DNA of 64,000 nucleotides from Nitrospira sp. BO4 (GCA_030144965.1 JAMPUU010000024.1:310001-374000); one strand, 5' to 3'; positions 11,640 to 22,721 are shown, numbered from the stretch's first letter. Notes: generated from the sequence alone by a model not told the origin. A program made the numbers and translations.

Positions 11640-11714
11640 TGGCAGGGGCACTAGGATTTGAACCCAGACTCTCGGTTTTGGAGACCGATGTGCTACCATT
11701 AACACCATGCCCCT
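11640..11714 (-). tRNA. tRNA-Trp (CCA anticodon)
   Basis: The minus strand folds as a cloverleaf: 7-bp acceptor AGGGGCA/TGCCCCT, anticodon loop CTCCAAA (CCA, Trp), and T-loop GGTTCAAATCC. The 3' end is genomically encoded as GCCA. The position between rpmG and secE is the usual one. Confidence 0.96.
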
Positions 11715-11788
11715 CCCTGAATAGTGCCGAGTCCTGAGTGCCGCGCTAACCGGTTCCTTCACAAACCTCGCACTGCGCGCTCAGTACG

Positions 11789-11938
11789 CTATTTCACTTC
11801 CTTATGAGGCGTGTGCTTTCGGCAGAACTTGCAGAACTTGTTTCGTTCCAACCGATCCGGATCGTTCTTCTTGTTCTTCATGGACGAGTAATTCCGCTGT
11901 TTGCAAAGCGTACACGCCATGTCGATAATTTCTCGCAT
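11789..11938 (-). CDS. rpmG: 50S ribosomal protein L33
   Basis: A 49-aa protein starting [19 protein letters not shown] and ending [12 protein letters not shown]. Two Cys pairs (CTLC and CKFC) form the zinc ribbon of the cysteine-containing form of L33. The ATG at 11938 has GAGG 6 nt upstream and the stop is TAG at 11789-11791. It lies between tuf and tRNA-Trp, a common place for rpmG. Confidence 0.95.
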   Translation of the reverse strand: MREIIDMACTLCKQRNYSSMKNKKNDPDRLERNKFCKFCRKHTPHKEVK

Positions 11939-12035
11939 TGTAATCCTCGTTATTCGTCAACCGTCACAACATCAAGCGAAGGATTCGTCTGCCCGTTTTC
12001 TCCGGTTGACTGACCATCGACGCTTGCCGTCCGTT

Positions 12036-13241
<1,206 letters not shown>

Positions 13242-13406
13242 ACCCCACTCCTTTGTCTAAAACACAAAAGGTAAAATCCCGCTGTGCTCCATGCCCTGCG
13301 CTTCGAGTCGAGCAAGCCTACACAAAACCAAGAGCCCAACACGCGAGGCGTCTAGTCGACCGCTAAGATCACTCCTACTTGGCTCCCGATAGTGTCAAGC
13401 GCGGTA

Positions 13407-13482
13407 TGGAGCCCACGACGCGGATCGAACGCGTGACCTCGTCCTTACCAAGGACGTGCTCTACCAACTGAGCTACGTGGGC
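13407..13482 (-). tRNA. tRNA-Thr (GGT anticodon)
   Basis: Minus-strand cloverleaf with acceptor GCCCACG/CGTGGGC, D-arm AGCTCAGTTGGTAGAGC, anticodon arm GTCCTTGGTAAGGAC (GGT, Thr) and an encoded TCCA 3' end. It is immediately upstream of tuf, as in many bacteria. Confidence 0.96.
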
Positions 13483-13585
13483 ATTCGGCGCGTCAAGGGT
13501 CATTCGTGCAACCAGGCTCTCCTCAATCTATCTATTTCAACTACGACGCTTGACGTTGACTCTTACCGCCCTAGCACCAGCTTTT

Positions 13586-13660
13586 TGGAGCGGGCGATGG
13601 GATTTGAACCCACGACAGCCAGCTTGGAAGGCTGGAACTCTACCACTGAGCTACGCCCGC
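13586..13660 (-). tRNA. tRNA-Gly (TCC anticodon)
   Basis: Minus-strand cloverleaf with acceptor GCGGGCG/CGCCCGC, D-arm AGCTCAGTGGTAGAGT, anticodon loop CTTCCAA (TCC, Gly), T-arm GTGGGTTCAAATCCCAT and encoded TCCA. It belongs to the tRNA-Tyr/Gly/Thr-tuf cluster. Confidence 0.96.
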
Positions 13661-13763
13661 CTACTTTCCCTTCTTCATTCACATACAGATTCAAACCAAA
13701 ACTCTTGAGGTACGCTTCTGACTCGCCCACTTGCAAGCTCGCCGGTACGAGCGAAGCTTGGTT

Positions 13764-13849
13764 TGGTGGGCAGGCAAGGATTCGAACCTTGGAAGACATA
13801 AGCCAGCAGATTTACAGTCTGCCCCCTTTGGCCGCTTGGGTACCTGCCC
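13764..13849 (-). tRNA. tRNA-Tyr (GTA anticodon)
   Basis: Minus-strand class II tRNA with acceptor GGGCAGG/CCTGCCC, anticodon loop CTGTAAA (GTA, Tyr), a long variable arm, T-arm AAGGTTCGAATCCTT and encoded ACCA. It is the first gene of the tRNA-tuf cluster in transcription order. Confidence 0.96.
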
Positions 13850-14074
13850 GCAATGTTTCATTGTTCTATGCAAACCAAATTTGCAGCACAAATAGAGGAC
13901 GCTCTCACCGACCAATCGTTCAACAAAGACAAGTAGGCCTACCCGTGCACAACTCTCTTTCTCGAATCATTGAAGATTGATCCGCTGAGGTGCTCGGACA
14001 GGCTAGATCACGAAATGCTGGATTCTATTGATGAACTTTCTCCGTGTCAAGAGGAGAATTCGGCTCGGGTCCTT

Positions 14075-14968
14075 TTAATTTGTCATGTCCTTGAAACTCG
14101 GACAGGGGGAGACCCTGGAGAATCCTGGTAAAGTTTCTAATCGAACTATAAAATCATATTGAAAACCAAGAACTTGCCTCATTAAGAGTGTTGCCTCATC
14201 CAAACTGAGCTGCGACGGCTTGCCCAAATATCTTTTCTGCGCGAGGCGCCGTTCATCCGGATCTTCTGGGACGTAATACCCACGAAGCTCTCCTTTCTCA
14301 AATGCCACTTGGAATCGGCGTGTCCATTCATTGGCCTGTTGCCGCTCTTGAAACATTGATTTGCCGATCTTGCGCTGCACCTCAAGCTGGTTCCACACCA
14401 CCCAACCAATGAAGACTGCCCACGTTTCATTGAGCGCTTCCCACGACTCTACCGGTGTCAAGTAGCGCGATTCCGTCTCATCTTTTCGCTGGGCAATCGG
14501 AGTGATCTCCACTTCTCCATATCGACAGGCTTGCCACTCTCTCGCGAAGCGCAGGAGTCCTTCGGGGCGCTGGTCGCTCTCAGTGACTGCCAAGTAATCC
14601 ATATAGGCGTGGAACAGTTCATGATAGAGCACCTCCAATTCCTTGTGCGTCATCTTGCCAAGCGGTTTGAGCGTCCTTCCAGCGGCATTAAATGACAACG
14701 ACCGATTAAGGACCATTCGATGCTCGCCGAGATGGTATTCGGCAGCGTAGGTCCGAAGATCATCGAATTCAAAATGAATAAAATCAGGGGGCAGTGCTTT
14801 CAGAAACTTGGTCGGCAACCGTAAGCGTTCCGCGTCATCGAGGAGACGTGCCCATGTCTGGCCCGCACTCCGCTCTTCATTCGACGAGATGGCCGAGGCT
14901 TCTGCGAGGAAGGCCGACCCCGACCAGCAGCACCACACCAGAAACAATCGGATCGAGAGGTCACTCAT
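14075..14968 (-). CDS. Secreted HExxH-containing protein of unknown function
   Basis: From the ATG at 14968 the 297-aa product has a signal peptide (LSIRLFLVWCCWSGSAFLAEASA) and a mature part with YHELFHAYMDYL at about residues 115-126. The HELFH matches the HExxH zinc signature of metallopeptidases. A later NETWAVF segment could supply a third ligand. No family could be named. The frame is open to 15058, overlapping the end of the helicase gene upstream. The start at 14968 was preferred because it places the signal peptide at the N-terminus, although no clear ribosome-binding site is visible. Protease activity is an inference. Confidence 0.7.
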   Translation of the reverse strand: MSDLSIRLFLVWCCWSGSAFLAEASAISSNEERSAGQTWARLLDDAERLRLPTKFLKALPPDFIHFEFDDLRTYAAEYHLGEHRMVLNRSLSFNAAGRTLKPLGKMTHKELEVLYHELFHAYMDYLAVTESDQRPEGLLRFAREWQACRYGEVEITPIAQRKDETESRYLTPVESWEALNETWAVFIGWVVWNQLEVQRKIGKSMFQERQQANEWTRRFQVAFEKGELRGYYVPEDPDERRLAQKRYLGKPSQLSLDEATLLMRQVLGFQYDFIVRLETLPGFSRVSPCPSFKDMTN

Positions 14969-15014
14969 ACAGGCGGGGAAGGAGAGCCAGCGCGCAACGC
15001 CGGAAACTGCGTGA

Positions 15015-17042
15015 TTAATAGTACGGGTCTCGTGCCATCCCCCAGTCCTCTCGTCCACCCTCCTCTATCAATGCGAGTGTATCGAGAAGATCCGAGGACA
15101 CATGGTCCAGAAACCTCGAAGGTTTTGAAAGCAACATTCCGCTGGTCCTGTCGTACACGTTGATGGGATACGTCAAAAACAAATGGCGCTTCGCTCGAGT
15201 CACGGCCACATAGAAGAGCCTCCGCTCTTCTTCCAATTCGTCATCCGTGAGAAAGGAATAGGCGGACGGAAACCGACCATCCACCACCCAAATCACAAAA
15301 ACGCACTGCCATTCCAGTCCCTTTGCGGAATGAATCGTCGAAAGCACCAGCCGCTCATCATCGCGATCAGGCGCCTCCACATCCACCGCACTGCCATCCG
15401 GCGGTTCCAGCGCCAAATCGGCAAGAAACTCATCGATGCCATGATACCCCTCGGCAATCGTGTGAAGGTGATCCAAATCTCTCGTACGCTTCGGATAGTC
15501 GTCGTACTGATCCTTGAGGATCGGAAGATAGTACTCGTAAATGTGATTGACTTGTTCAGCGGGCTGCCGGTCATCCGACCTAGCCAGGCTCTCCAAGGTA
15601 TTGGCTAGATTCTTGAGACCTTGTCCAGATCGGCCACTCACCCCGCGCAGCACATCAAAGGGCCGTTCAGCTTTCACAATCGCAGCGAGTAAGTCCTGGG
15701 CCTTCTTCGGCCCCACACCTTCCACCAACATGAGGACACGATGCCAGCTGACCGTATCAAGTGGGTTTGAGACCACTCGCACATGGGCCAGCAAATCTTT
15801 GACATGCGCCGTTTCGATAAACTTCACGCCCCCGCGTTTGATAAAGGGCAACCCCTTGCGCGAGAGTTCGATTTCCAGGTCAAAGGAATGAAAACTCGAC
15901 CGAAACAGCACAGCCACTTCGCTCAGCGGCACTCCCTCTTCCCGCAACTCAAGAATCTTCTGCCCAATGAACCGTGATTGCGCATTTTCTCCGGCCGCCT
16001 CGACCAATGCCGGCAACGGCCCGTCGATCTTTCTCGTAAAAAGACGCTTCGTGTACTTCTCCGCCGCTTCCTCGATAATGCAATTGGCCAAGTTCAAAAT
16101 CGGCTGGGTGCTGCGATAGTTTTCTTCAAGCTTGTAGATCGTCGTGCCGGGAAATAGCGCCGGGAAATCCATGATGTTCTTAAAAGTCGCGCCCCGGAAC
16201 GCGTAGATGGATTGAGAATCATCGCCGACCACCATCACATTCTGATGCGTCGCCGCCAACTGGCGAATGACTTCGGCCTGCAAGCGATTCGTATCCTGGT
16301 ATTCATCCACGAGGATGTAGCGATACTGACGGGAAATGTTCGCGCGAGTCGCCTCGTCCAGCAACAGCAGCTGCCGCAGCATGACCAACAGATCGTCGTA
16401 GTCCAACAGTTGTTTCTGGCGCTTCGCGGTTTGATAGGTTTTCTGAAGCCGCCCGAGATCCTCGGAGTGATCGGCAAAATGGCTGAACTCCTCCAAGATG
16501 ATCTCATCGAGACTGCGTAGGGTATTCTCGCTCTTGCTGATCATTTCCATGATCGTCCCCTTGCGGGGGAAGCGCTTGTCTTTTTCGTTCAGACCAAGTT
16601 GCGATCTCACCAGCGCGATCAAATCTTCCGCATCGCCCCGATCCAGAATGGTGAACCCCGGTTCGACGCCGATGGACCTGCCGTGCCGCCGCAACAGCAT
16701 GTTTGCCACCGAGTGGAACGTCCCGCCGCAGACCCGCCGGCTACTCATTCCGATCAGGTCGCCGGCGCGCTCCAACATTTCCTGGGCCGACTTCCGTGTA
16801 AACGTAAGGAGGAGAATGTTGGACGGGTCCACGCCGGAATCGATCAAATAGGCCACGCGATAAACCAATGTGCGTGTCTTTCCGCTCCCAGCACCCGCAA
16901 TGACCAGCGAGGGACCATCGCCCGCCGTCACCGCCGCCAGTTGCTGGGGATTCAACGCCGCAGCATAGTTGATGGTCAACTTGCGCGGTACGGCCTCCTC
17001 AGCAGGCCGCTTCAACACATAGGTTTTAACTTCTCTTTCCAT
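15015..17042 (-). CDS. UvrD/Rep-family ATP-dependent DNA helicase
   Basis: A 3'-5' superfamily 1A helicase of the UvrD/PcrA/Rep type, involved in repair and removal of replication blocks. The Q-motif region LNPQQLAAVTAGDG is followed by Walker A GAGSGKT (residues 50-56), motif Ia LLLTFTRKSAQEML, Walker B VDEYQDTN near residue 243, motif III GDDSQSIYAFRGA, and the C-terminal motifs LEENYRSTQPIL, TIHSAKGLEW and VAVTRAKRHL. At 675 aa it is at the short end of the family. No strong ribosome-binding site precedes the ATG. Which paralogue (uvrD, pcrA or rep) cannot be decided from sequence alone. Confidence 0.93.
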   Translation of the reverse strand: MEREVKTYVLKRPAEEAVPRKLTINYAAALNPQQLAAVTAGDGPSLVIAGAGSGKTRTLVYRVAYLIDSGVDPSNILLLTFTRKSAQEMLERAGDLIGMSSRRVCGGTFHSVANMLLRRHGRSIGVEPGFTILDRGDAEDLIALVRSQLGLNEKDKRFPRKGTIMEMISKSENTLRSLDEIILEEFSHFADHSEDLGRLQKTYQTAKRQKQLLDYDDLLVMLRQLLLLDEATRANISRQYRYILVDEYQDTNRLQAEVIRQLAATHQNVMVVGDDSQSIYAFRGATFKNIMDFPALFPGTTIYKLEENYRSTQPILNLANCIIEEAAEKYTKRLFTRKIDGPLPALVEAAGENAQSRFIGQKILELREEGVPLSEVAVLFRSSFHSFDLEIELSRKGLPFIKRGGVKFIETAHVKDLLAHVRVVSNPLDTVSWHRVLMLVEGVGPKKAQDLLAAIVKAERPFDVLRGVSGRSGQGLKNLANTLESLARSDDRQPAEQVNHIYEYYLPILKDQYDDYPKRTRDLDHLHTIAEGYHGIDEFLADLALEPPDGSAVDVEAPDRDDERLVLSTIHSAKGLEWQCVFVIWVVDGRFPSAYSFLTDDELEEERRLFYVAVTRAKRHLFLTYPINVYDRTSGMLLSKPSRFLDHVSSDLLDTLALIEEGGREDWGMARDPYY

Positions 17043-17118
17043 GGAGGTACGGGAAGGAATTGTTAGCTGATTCGATCATTCGGGAAGAGTTGTTCTATAG
17101 CATACTTCGCCAGTATTT

Positions 17119-17646
17119 TTACAGCGACATCATCGCCCACATCTTGATCACCGACCAAATCACGAAAGCAATCATGAACATCAGCAGCGCCACCGTACCT
17201 CCGATAATTCCGACCACGTAGAACCAATCGGTATGGATCTCACGGCCCGGTTTCATCGCAGCCTCGCGAAGCAGCGCGGCATTCCTCGCGTGACTCCGAA
17301 ACCACACCGAGAAAAGATCTCCGACAATCGGAACTGCTCCCACCGTGCCGTTGATCAGGAGATTAAGACTCATGCGGGCCACCACGATGCGCGGTAGTTG
17401 CAAACGCGTCGCCAGCGCAAGAATGATCGTGCCGATCAGATTGGCCAACACATCGCCGACTCCGGGAATGAGTCCCAAGAGCGGATCGAATCCTAAATAG
17501 ATCGACGTTCCCGGAATCTTGATCGTGGTATCCAGCGCCTTGGCAAGCATATCCGCAATCGCGAGCAGGTGTTCGCGCGCCTCATCGCGCGGCAACACCT
17601 TTACGCGAGGCTCCGACTCCGCATCCTGCGCCGGACTGAATTCCAT
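17119..17646 (-). CDS. DUF4112 membrane protein
   Basis: A 175-aa protein with the DUF4112 core: LDTTIKIPGTSIYLGFDPLLGLIPGVGDVL followed by RMSLNLLINGTVGAVPIVGDLFSVWFRSHARN (the glycine-rich GLIPGVGD and AVPIVGD motifs). Hydrophobic segments occur at about residues 60-80 and 145-170, so it is probably an inner-membrane protein. The function of the family is not known. It is co-directional with the helicase but separated by about 75 nt. Confidence 0.85.
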   Translation of the reverse strand: MEFSPAQDAESEPRVKVLPRDEAREHLLAIADMLAKALDTTIKIPGTSIYLGFDPLLGLIPGVGDVLANLIGTIILALATRLQLPRIVVARMSLNLLINGTVGAVPIVGDLFSVWFRSHARNAALLREAAMKPGREIHTDWFYVVGIIGGTVALLMFMIAFVIWSVIKMWAMMSL

Positions 17647-17781
17647 TTGATGAGCCCTCTGATTCCGCAGAACTCACTCTATCGGAAGGGATGGGTTACG
17701 GCAACATAGCGAGAAGCTATCCGTCACGCTTTGAATGCCGCTCCGGTCTCCGCTATAATCCGCGCTTTACTAGGAGAATTC

Positions 17782-18618
17782 ATGGCCACTGCCAATACTC
17801 AATATAAGGAACAGCTTCGCCAACTGGCTGAACTGATGCTCGCCGTGTCGGGCGAATCGGTCACCATGATGAAACGCAATGCGCCCGAACAGGCGCTGAA
17901 GCTCAAACGCCAGGAGGAATGGGGCATCTATTTGGAATTTCTCAAGATCATGTTCAATCTCACGGACAGACTGGTGGCCCTGCACGTCCCGTTGAAGGAC
18001 CAGATGGAGTTCATGAACGGGTTGGAAGACGCCGTGACGCAACAGTTGAAACGCGCACTGGAACCGGCATTCGGGGCTAATGCGGATCAAATGGAAATCG
18101 TGCTGACCATTGGCACCACGGTAGCGGAGAGCCGCCGAGTATACGAAAAATACAAATTCTTGATCACGGAAGACTCCAAGACCAAGAATGAGATGTTTCA
18201 TGACTTCGGCGAGAAAGTAACGGAGGCCCTCGGGGCGCCCGGCAATGTCCAGCTGAGCTCAGCCGCAACGCTCTGTGCCAGCGCGGCGGTTCCCGCGCTC
18301 AGCGCGGTGTTGCAAGGACAAGCGCCACCCTCTCCTGAAATTGTGCAAGGCGCGCCTACTTCCGACCAACCTACGATTGGACAGCAGCGATCGACCGGTC
18401 AGGACATTAAGCTTGTCAGCCTGATGTCGAGCGTATCGGGCGAAGAGGTTGAGACACGCTGGGGCCTTCATCCGCAATTCCGCAACGACCTGACGCCGAC
18501 CGAACTGCAGCAGCTCACCAAACTGCTGAACCAGGTTGCGAAAATCCTTGGCGAACGTTATGCCGCCGTGGCATTCTCCGAAGAATGGGCCTCGTGGCAT
18601 AAGGCAGGGCATGCCTGA
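17782..18618 (+). CDS. Conserved hypothetical protein, helical
   Basis: I do not recognise a family. The ATG at 17782 has TAGGAG 5 nt upstream, which decides the start over the longer open frame from 17731. The 278-aa product has no signal peptide or membrane segment. The N-terminal 160 residues look alpha-helical and charged. A Pro/Gln/Ser linker follows near residues 185-210, and then a C-terminal helical segment (LTPTELQQLTKLLNQVAKILGE). It precedes the glycogen phosphorylase gene by about 60 nt on the same strand, so it is probably co-transcribed. Confidence 0.75.
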   Translation: MATANTQYKEQLRQLAELMLAVSGESVTMMKRNAPEQALKLKRQEEWGIYLEFLKIMFNLTDRLVALHVPLKDQMEFMNGLEDAVTQQLKRALEPAFGANADQMEIVLTIGTTVAESRRVYEKYKFLITEDSKTKNEMFHDFGEKVTEALGAPGNVQLSSAATLCASAAVPALSAVLQGQAPPSPEIVQGAPTSDQPTIGQQRSTGQDIKLVSLMSSVSGEEVETRWGLHPQFRNDLTPTELQQLTKLLNQVAKILGERYAAVAFSEEWASWHKAGHA

Positions 18619-18681
18619 TCCAAACCCGTGGTCGCCCTCCACAGCCTGTATCCATGCCTTATTTTGACCTAAGGAGTGTTT

Positions 18682-20844
18682 GTGGATTCTCAGAATAATG
18701 ACGTAACCAGTTCCCCCAATCCTCTCCCCCAGAGCCTCAACCGCCTGCCTGAACTGGCGCGGAATCTGTGGTGGAGCTGGACCTTGGAAGCTCGTCAACT
18801 GTTCGAAGTGATCGATCCGACCTTGTGGTTTCTCACCAACCATAATCCGGTCAAACTCCTTGCTGATGTCAAGGCGGACCGGCTCACGCGCTTGGCCGAG
18901 GATCCAGCGTTTCTCCGTCAATACTCAGCCGTGTTCCGCCTGTTTGACGAGTATCTTGCCAACAAAAAGAGTTGGGTGGGAACTCACCATGCCGACTTGA
19001 CGAAGACGACCATCGCCTACTTCTCGGCCGAATTCGGCTTACATGCCTCCGTTCCCATTTATAGCGGCGGCCTCGGCATCTTGGCCGGTGACCATTGTAA
19101 GGAGGCGAGCGATCTGGGTTTACCGCTCGTCGGTATCGGATTCATGTATCCGCAAGGCTATTTTCGCCAACGGATTACGCCGGAAGGATGGCAAGAGGCG
19201 GCCTACGCCCCGTTCAACCGTGACGAGTCTCCAGTGCATCCGGCGCTGACTCCCTCGGGAGAGCCTTGCCGGTTTGCGGTCGAGATGGGCAACCGCCGTG
19301 TGACCGCGGCAGTCTGGAAAGTATTGGTGGGACGGATCCCGCTCTTCCTCATCGATACCGACGTGCCGGAAAACAGTCCCGAAGACCGCGCTCTTTCGGC
19401 TCGTCTGTACGGCGGCGATCAGGAAATGCGGCTGTGTCAAGAAATCTTGCTGGGCATCGGCGGCGTGCGCATGCTGCGTTCGCTCGGTATCTCTCCATCA
19501 GTCTGGCATGCCAACGAAGGTCACTCAGCATTCCTCACACTGGAGCGAGTACGCGAATTGGTCCAAAAGGGTTCATCCCACGCGGAAGCCAGCGAACTTG
19601 TCCGTCAGAGCACGGTCTTCACGACGCACACGCCCGTGCCGGCCGGGCACGATGTATTCCCGCACTATCTGATGGATCGATACTTTGCAGGCTACTGGGA
19701 ACAATTGGGCCTTTCGCGTGACGAATTTCTCCGACTCGGTGAAACTCCCGAGTCGCGCGGACAAGGCTTCAACATGACCGCCCTGGTCATGCGCTTGTCG
19801 GCCCACGTCAACGGCGTAAGCCGCGAGCACGGCCGCGTCACGCGCGAGATGTGGCACCACTTCTGGCCAGGGTTGCCGACCGACCAGATACCGATCCGCA
19901 GCGTGACGAATGGGATTCATGCACCGACATGGATCTCGCCGGAACTCCACCATTTATACAGCAAATCACTCAGCCCGACCTGGACACACACCTGCGACGA
20001 TCCGGCCATGTGGCAGCGGGTGATGGATATCCCAGATCATGAACTGTGGACCGTTCGACAAACGATGAAGCGGAAGCTGATGGGGTTTATCCGCGATCGA
20101 GCCAGAAACGGTTGGATGCATGGGCACCTGCAGCCGTCTCAAGTCCTCACGCGCGGCACGCTGCTGGATCCCGAAGCGTTGACGATCGGGTTTGCCCGAC
20201 GATTCGCGACCTACAAGCGGGCAACCTTACTCTTCCGAGACCTGGAACGGTTGAAGGCTCTCCTCCAAGACCGATGGAGGCCGGTGCAACTTATCTTCGC
20301 GGGAAAGGCCCACCCGGCCGATGAACCAGGGCGATACTTTATTCATGAAGTGCTGAGCTTCTGCCATGATCACAAGCTGGGAGGTCGCGTCGCATTCCTC
20401 GAAGATTACGAGATGCATATGGCGAAGTATCTCGTCCAAGGCGTCGACATTTGGTTGAACACCCCTCGATTTCCGCTGGAAGCCAGCGGCACCAGCGGAA
20501 TGAAAGCCGCCCTGAACGGCGTGTTGAATCTGAGTGTTCTTGATGGATGGTGGGTCGAGGGATACAACGGGGCCAACGGCTGGGGCATCCAGCCGTTGAG
20601 CGAGCAGGCCGATCCGCAAGCTCAAGATCACCACGATACCGAACAGCTCTATCGCATGTTGGAACAAGAAGTCGTGCCGCTGTTCTATCAGCGCGATCGT
20701 GACGGCATTCCCCGAGGTTGGCTCCAAATGGTCAAAGAATGCATCCGTACCATCGCACCCCAGTTCTGCACCACGCGTATGGTGAAAGACTATGTCAGTC
20801 TAATGTACCGTGGCGCCACGGTACGTCTGCCGACGACATGGTAG
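18682..20844 (+). CDS. glgP: Alpha-glucan (glycogen) phosphorylase
   Basis: A GT35 enzyme that releases glucose-1-phosphate from glycogen or maltodextrin using pyridoxal phosphate. It belongs to the shorter alpha-glucan phosphorylase class with an N-terminal DUF3417-like section (LPELARNLWWSW) and has the C-terminal PLP site (EASGTSGMKAALNG). The active-site region IYSGGLGILAGDHCKEASDLG is also intact. Length is about 720 aa. Translation probably starts at GTG 18682, with AAGGAG 5 nt upstream; a GTG at 18676 overlaps that site. The next gene starts inside its stop codon, so the two are translationally coupled. Confidence 0.93.
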   Translation: MDSQNNDVTSSPNPLPQSLNRLPELARNLWWSWTLEARQLFEVIDPTLWFLTNHNPVKLLADVKADRLTRLAEDPAFLRQYSAVFRLFDEYLANKKSWVGTHHADLTKTTIAYFSAEFGLHASVPIYSGGLGILAGDHCKEASDLGLPLVGIGFMYPQGYFRQRITPEGWQEAAYAPFNRDESPVHPALTPSGEPCRFAVEMGNRRVTAAVWKVLVGRIPLFLIDTDVPENSPEDRALSARLYGGDQEMRLCQEILLGIGGVRMLRSLGISPSVWHANEGHSAFLTLERVRELVQKGSSHAEASELVRQSTVFTTHTPVPAGHDVFPHYLMDRYFAGYWEQLGLSRDEFLRLGETPESRGQGFNMTALVMRLSAHVNGVSREHGRVTREMWHHFWPGLPTDQIPIRSVTNGIHAPTWISPELHHLYSKSLSPTWTHTCDDPAMWQRVMDIPDHELWTVRQTMKRKLMGFIRDRARNGWMHGHLQPSQVLTRGTLLDPEALTIGFARRFATYKRATLLFRDLERLKALLQDRWRPVQLIFAGKAHPADEPGRYFIHEVLSFCHDHKLGGRVAFLEDYEMHMAKYLVQGVDIWLNTPRFPLEASGTSGMKAALNGVLNLSVLDGWWVEGYNGANGWGIQPLSEQADPQAQDHHDTEQLYRMLEQEVVPLFYQRDRDGIPRGWLQMVKECIRTIAPQFCTTRMVKDYVSLMYRGATVRLPTTW

Positions 20845-22247
20845 CTCGGTTCGACGTTGTAGGTCGGCGTCACCCAGAGCATCCAGGGGTCAACCCACTC
20901 CGCACCCGGCTGGTACGAGGCGCGCTCCTTCTCAGTCTCATGACAGCGCCTCTCTATACCGCATCGGCAGAAACTCCTGCCGCGGTCGAATCGAAAGCTG
21001 AGGCCCTTTTCAACGCCGGTGACTACCCAGCCGTCACGGCTCTCTTCCGAGAGCTGCCACCTGATGCCAGGCCGTCGCGACAATTCCTCCGCCTTTCCCT
21101 GTTAAGCTACGTCCGCACTGGGCGAACAGATGAAGCGCTCGCGATTTACGGGAAATTGAACCAGCCGGGACAGTCTCACGACTCTTCACTCCTTCGCCCA
21201 TTGGCACTCGGCGTAATTACCAGCCATGTTCGGGACCGGAAAGAGCATGTTCGTATCGCAGCCTATTCGGCCTTGGCAGACTTGGGCCTGCCTGAAACTG
21301 CGGCGTTGTTAGAGGATGGCCTACTTGATACCTCGATTGTCGTACGGGCGCGCGCGGCAGAGGCGATCGGGAAAGCCGGACTCGCCGCGAAGTCCGGCGC
21401 GTTGCGCCGCGCCCTGCGTGATGAGATGCCGACCGTCCGCATCGCCGCGATGACCGCATTGGGAGAAGCGAACGCCACCGATGTTCGGCAACGGTTGCTC
21501 GACGTTGCGCGCACTGAAGACGGACCTGAAGCCATTTTCGCGTATGCAGCCCTGTTCAAACTGGGCCATTCCGAGAAGCTGGACGACATCACCAGCGCGG
21601 CCACGTTACCGGATGCGGAATCGAGAATGGCGGCGCTGGGTGTCTTAGGGCGCCTGAAGCGCCCGGCAAGCCTGGCAGTCCTTGCCCAAGCTGTGTATGA
21701 TCCCGATCCATCCGTGCGTGCATTCGCTGCCGGAGCGCTGGGAGAATTCGGTTCCCCCGGCGGCGTGGCTCCGTTGACGCATGCCATCGGAGACGAAATG
21801 GCGATGGTTCGCGGCGTGGCTGCCGCAAGTCTGGGAAAACTCGGAATCAAGGAAAACCGGCCTCTGTTGATGGCACTCACCAGGGATCCGAATTTTCACG
21901 TCCGTGCCAATGCCGCAGAAGGGCTGCTGCGCCTCGGAGAGGGCTCAGCGATTACTCTCGCATCCGATCTGGCCCGGCATCCCGACCCTTCCATTCGCGG
22001 CGCCGCAGCGCAGGCCTTGAGCGCATCGTCGGACGAACAAGCGTTGACGGTTCTACAATCCCTACTGCAGGATCAGCAGCCACTTCCTCGCCTAATGGCT
22101 GCCAAGGCCTTGCGAAAAGGCAGTGACCAGGCTGTGCCCTCACTGGTGAGAGGGTTACAAGACTCCGATGAAGCCGTGCGAATCGCTGCGGCGAACAGTC
22201 TGTTACAACAGCTCGGCCGGCTGAACCCATCAAAGAGTCGCCGCTAA
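20838..22247 (+). CDS. Secreted HEAT-repeat protein
   Basis: A 469-aa protein whose ATG at 20838 overlaps the TAG of glgP. After a basic N-region comes a hydrophobic signal (LVRGALLLSLMTAPLYTASA), then a short TPR-like stretch. The rest is tandem HEAT/PBS-lyase type repeats of about 31 residues, with recurring patterns such as VRARAAEAIGKAGL, VRAFAAGALGEFG and VRIAAANSLLQQLG. Such repeats form a solenoid for protein binding; no catalytic residues are expected. The frame is open upstream to 20718 inside glgP. The partner is unknown. Confidence 0.8.
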   Translation: MVARFDVVGRRHPEHPGVNPLRTRLVRGALLLSLMTAPLYTASAETPAAVESKAEALFNAGDYPAVTALFRELPPDARPSRQFLRLSLLSYVRTGRTDEALAIYGKLNQPGQSHDSSLLRPLALGVITSHVRDRKEHVRIAAYSALADLGLPETAALLEDGLLDTSIVVRARAAEAIGKAGLAAKSGALRRALRDEMPTVRIAAMTALGEANATDVRQRLLDVARTEDGPEAIFAYAALFKLGHSEKLDDITSAATLPDAESRMAALGVLGRLKRPASLAVLAQAVYDPDPSVRAFAAGALGEFGSPGGVAPLTHAIGDEMAMVRGVAAASLGKLGIKENRPLLMALTRDPNFHVRANAAEGLLRLGEGSAITLASDLARHPDPSIRGAAAQALSASSDEQALTVLQSLLQDQQPLPRLMAAKALRKGSDQAVPSLVRGLQDSDEAVRIAAANSLLQQLGRLNPSKSRR

Positions 22248-22259
22248 CTGAGGATGTCC

Positions 22260-22715
22260 ATGGCCAAATTGTTCACTGTCTTGGTGTTGCTCGTCTGTGC
22301 ATTCGGAGTGGGCTACTATCTCGGACAACGGCCCGTCGGAACGCTGCAGAAAACGGTCTCCGACCTTCAACAGACGTTGAAGGATTTATCTCGAAACGTA
22401 TTGGATACGACGCTCGGAATTGAGCGCGATCTCCGCAGACGTCAAGGTCTCGTGGAGGCCAAATCCCATTTAGTACAGGCAAAAGCGCACCTCGTGGAAC
22501 GAAACTTCGGCGACACGGCGAAAGAACTGGCTGAGGCCGTCAATGCCGTGGAAACCACTACGAAAGGAACCAAGCCGGACAGCTCCACGAATGCCCTAGC
22601 GGATCTGGCTGGAGCACTGCGGGAGGTACGGCTGGAAATCGCGATGGGGAAACCGGTATCGTTGAAGAAACTGGATGAGTTACAGCTACGGATGGATCAA
22701 TTGCTCAATAAGTAA
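22260..22715 (+). CDS. Small membrane-anchored hypothetical protein
   Basis: A 151-aa protein with one N-terminal membrane segment (LFTVLVLLVCAFGVGYYLG) and a mostly helical, charged remainder that may form a coiled coil (SDLQQTLKDLSRNVLD, LVEAKSHLVQAKAHLVE). Two in-frame ATGs lie at 22254 and 22260; the second is better spaced from the AGGA. It starts 12 nt after the HEAT-repeat gene, so it is part of the same operon. The function is not recognised. Confidence 0.7.
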   Translation: MAKLFTVLVLLVCAFGVGYYLGQRPVGTLQKTVSDLQQTLKDLSRNVLDTTLGIERDLRRRQGLVEAKSHLVQAKAHLVERNFGDTAKELAEAVNAVETTTKGTKPDSSTNALADLAGALREVRLEIAMGKPVSLKKLDELQLRMDQLLNK

Positions 22716-22721
22716 ACGGGG

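Noticed and set aside
13861-14074. Promoter for the tRNA-Tyr/Gly/Thr-tuf cluster (TTGTGC-N17-TAGAAC)
   Set aside because: Only 3 of 6 and 4 of 6 matches; too weak to report as a feature.
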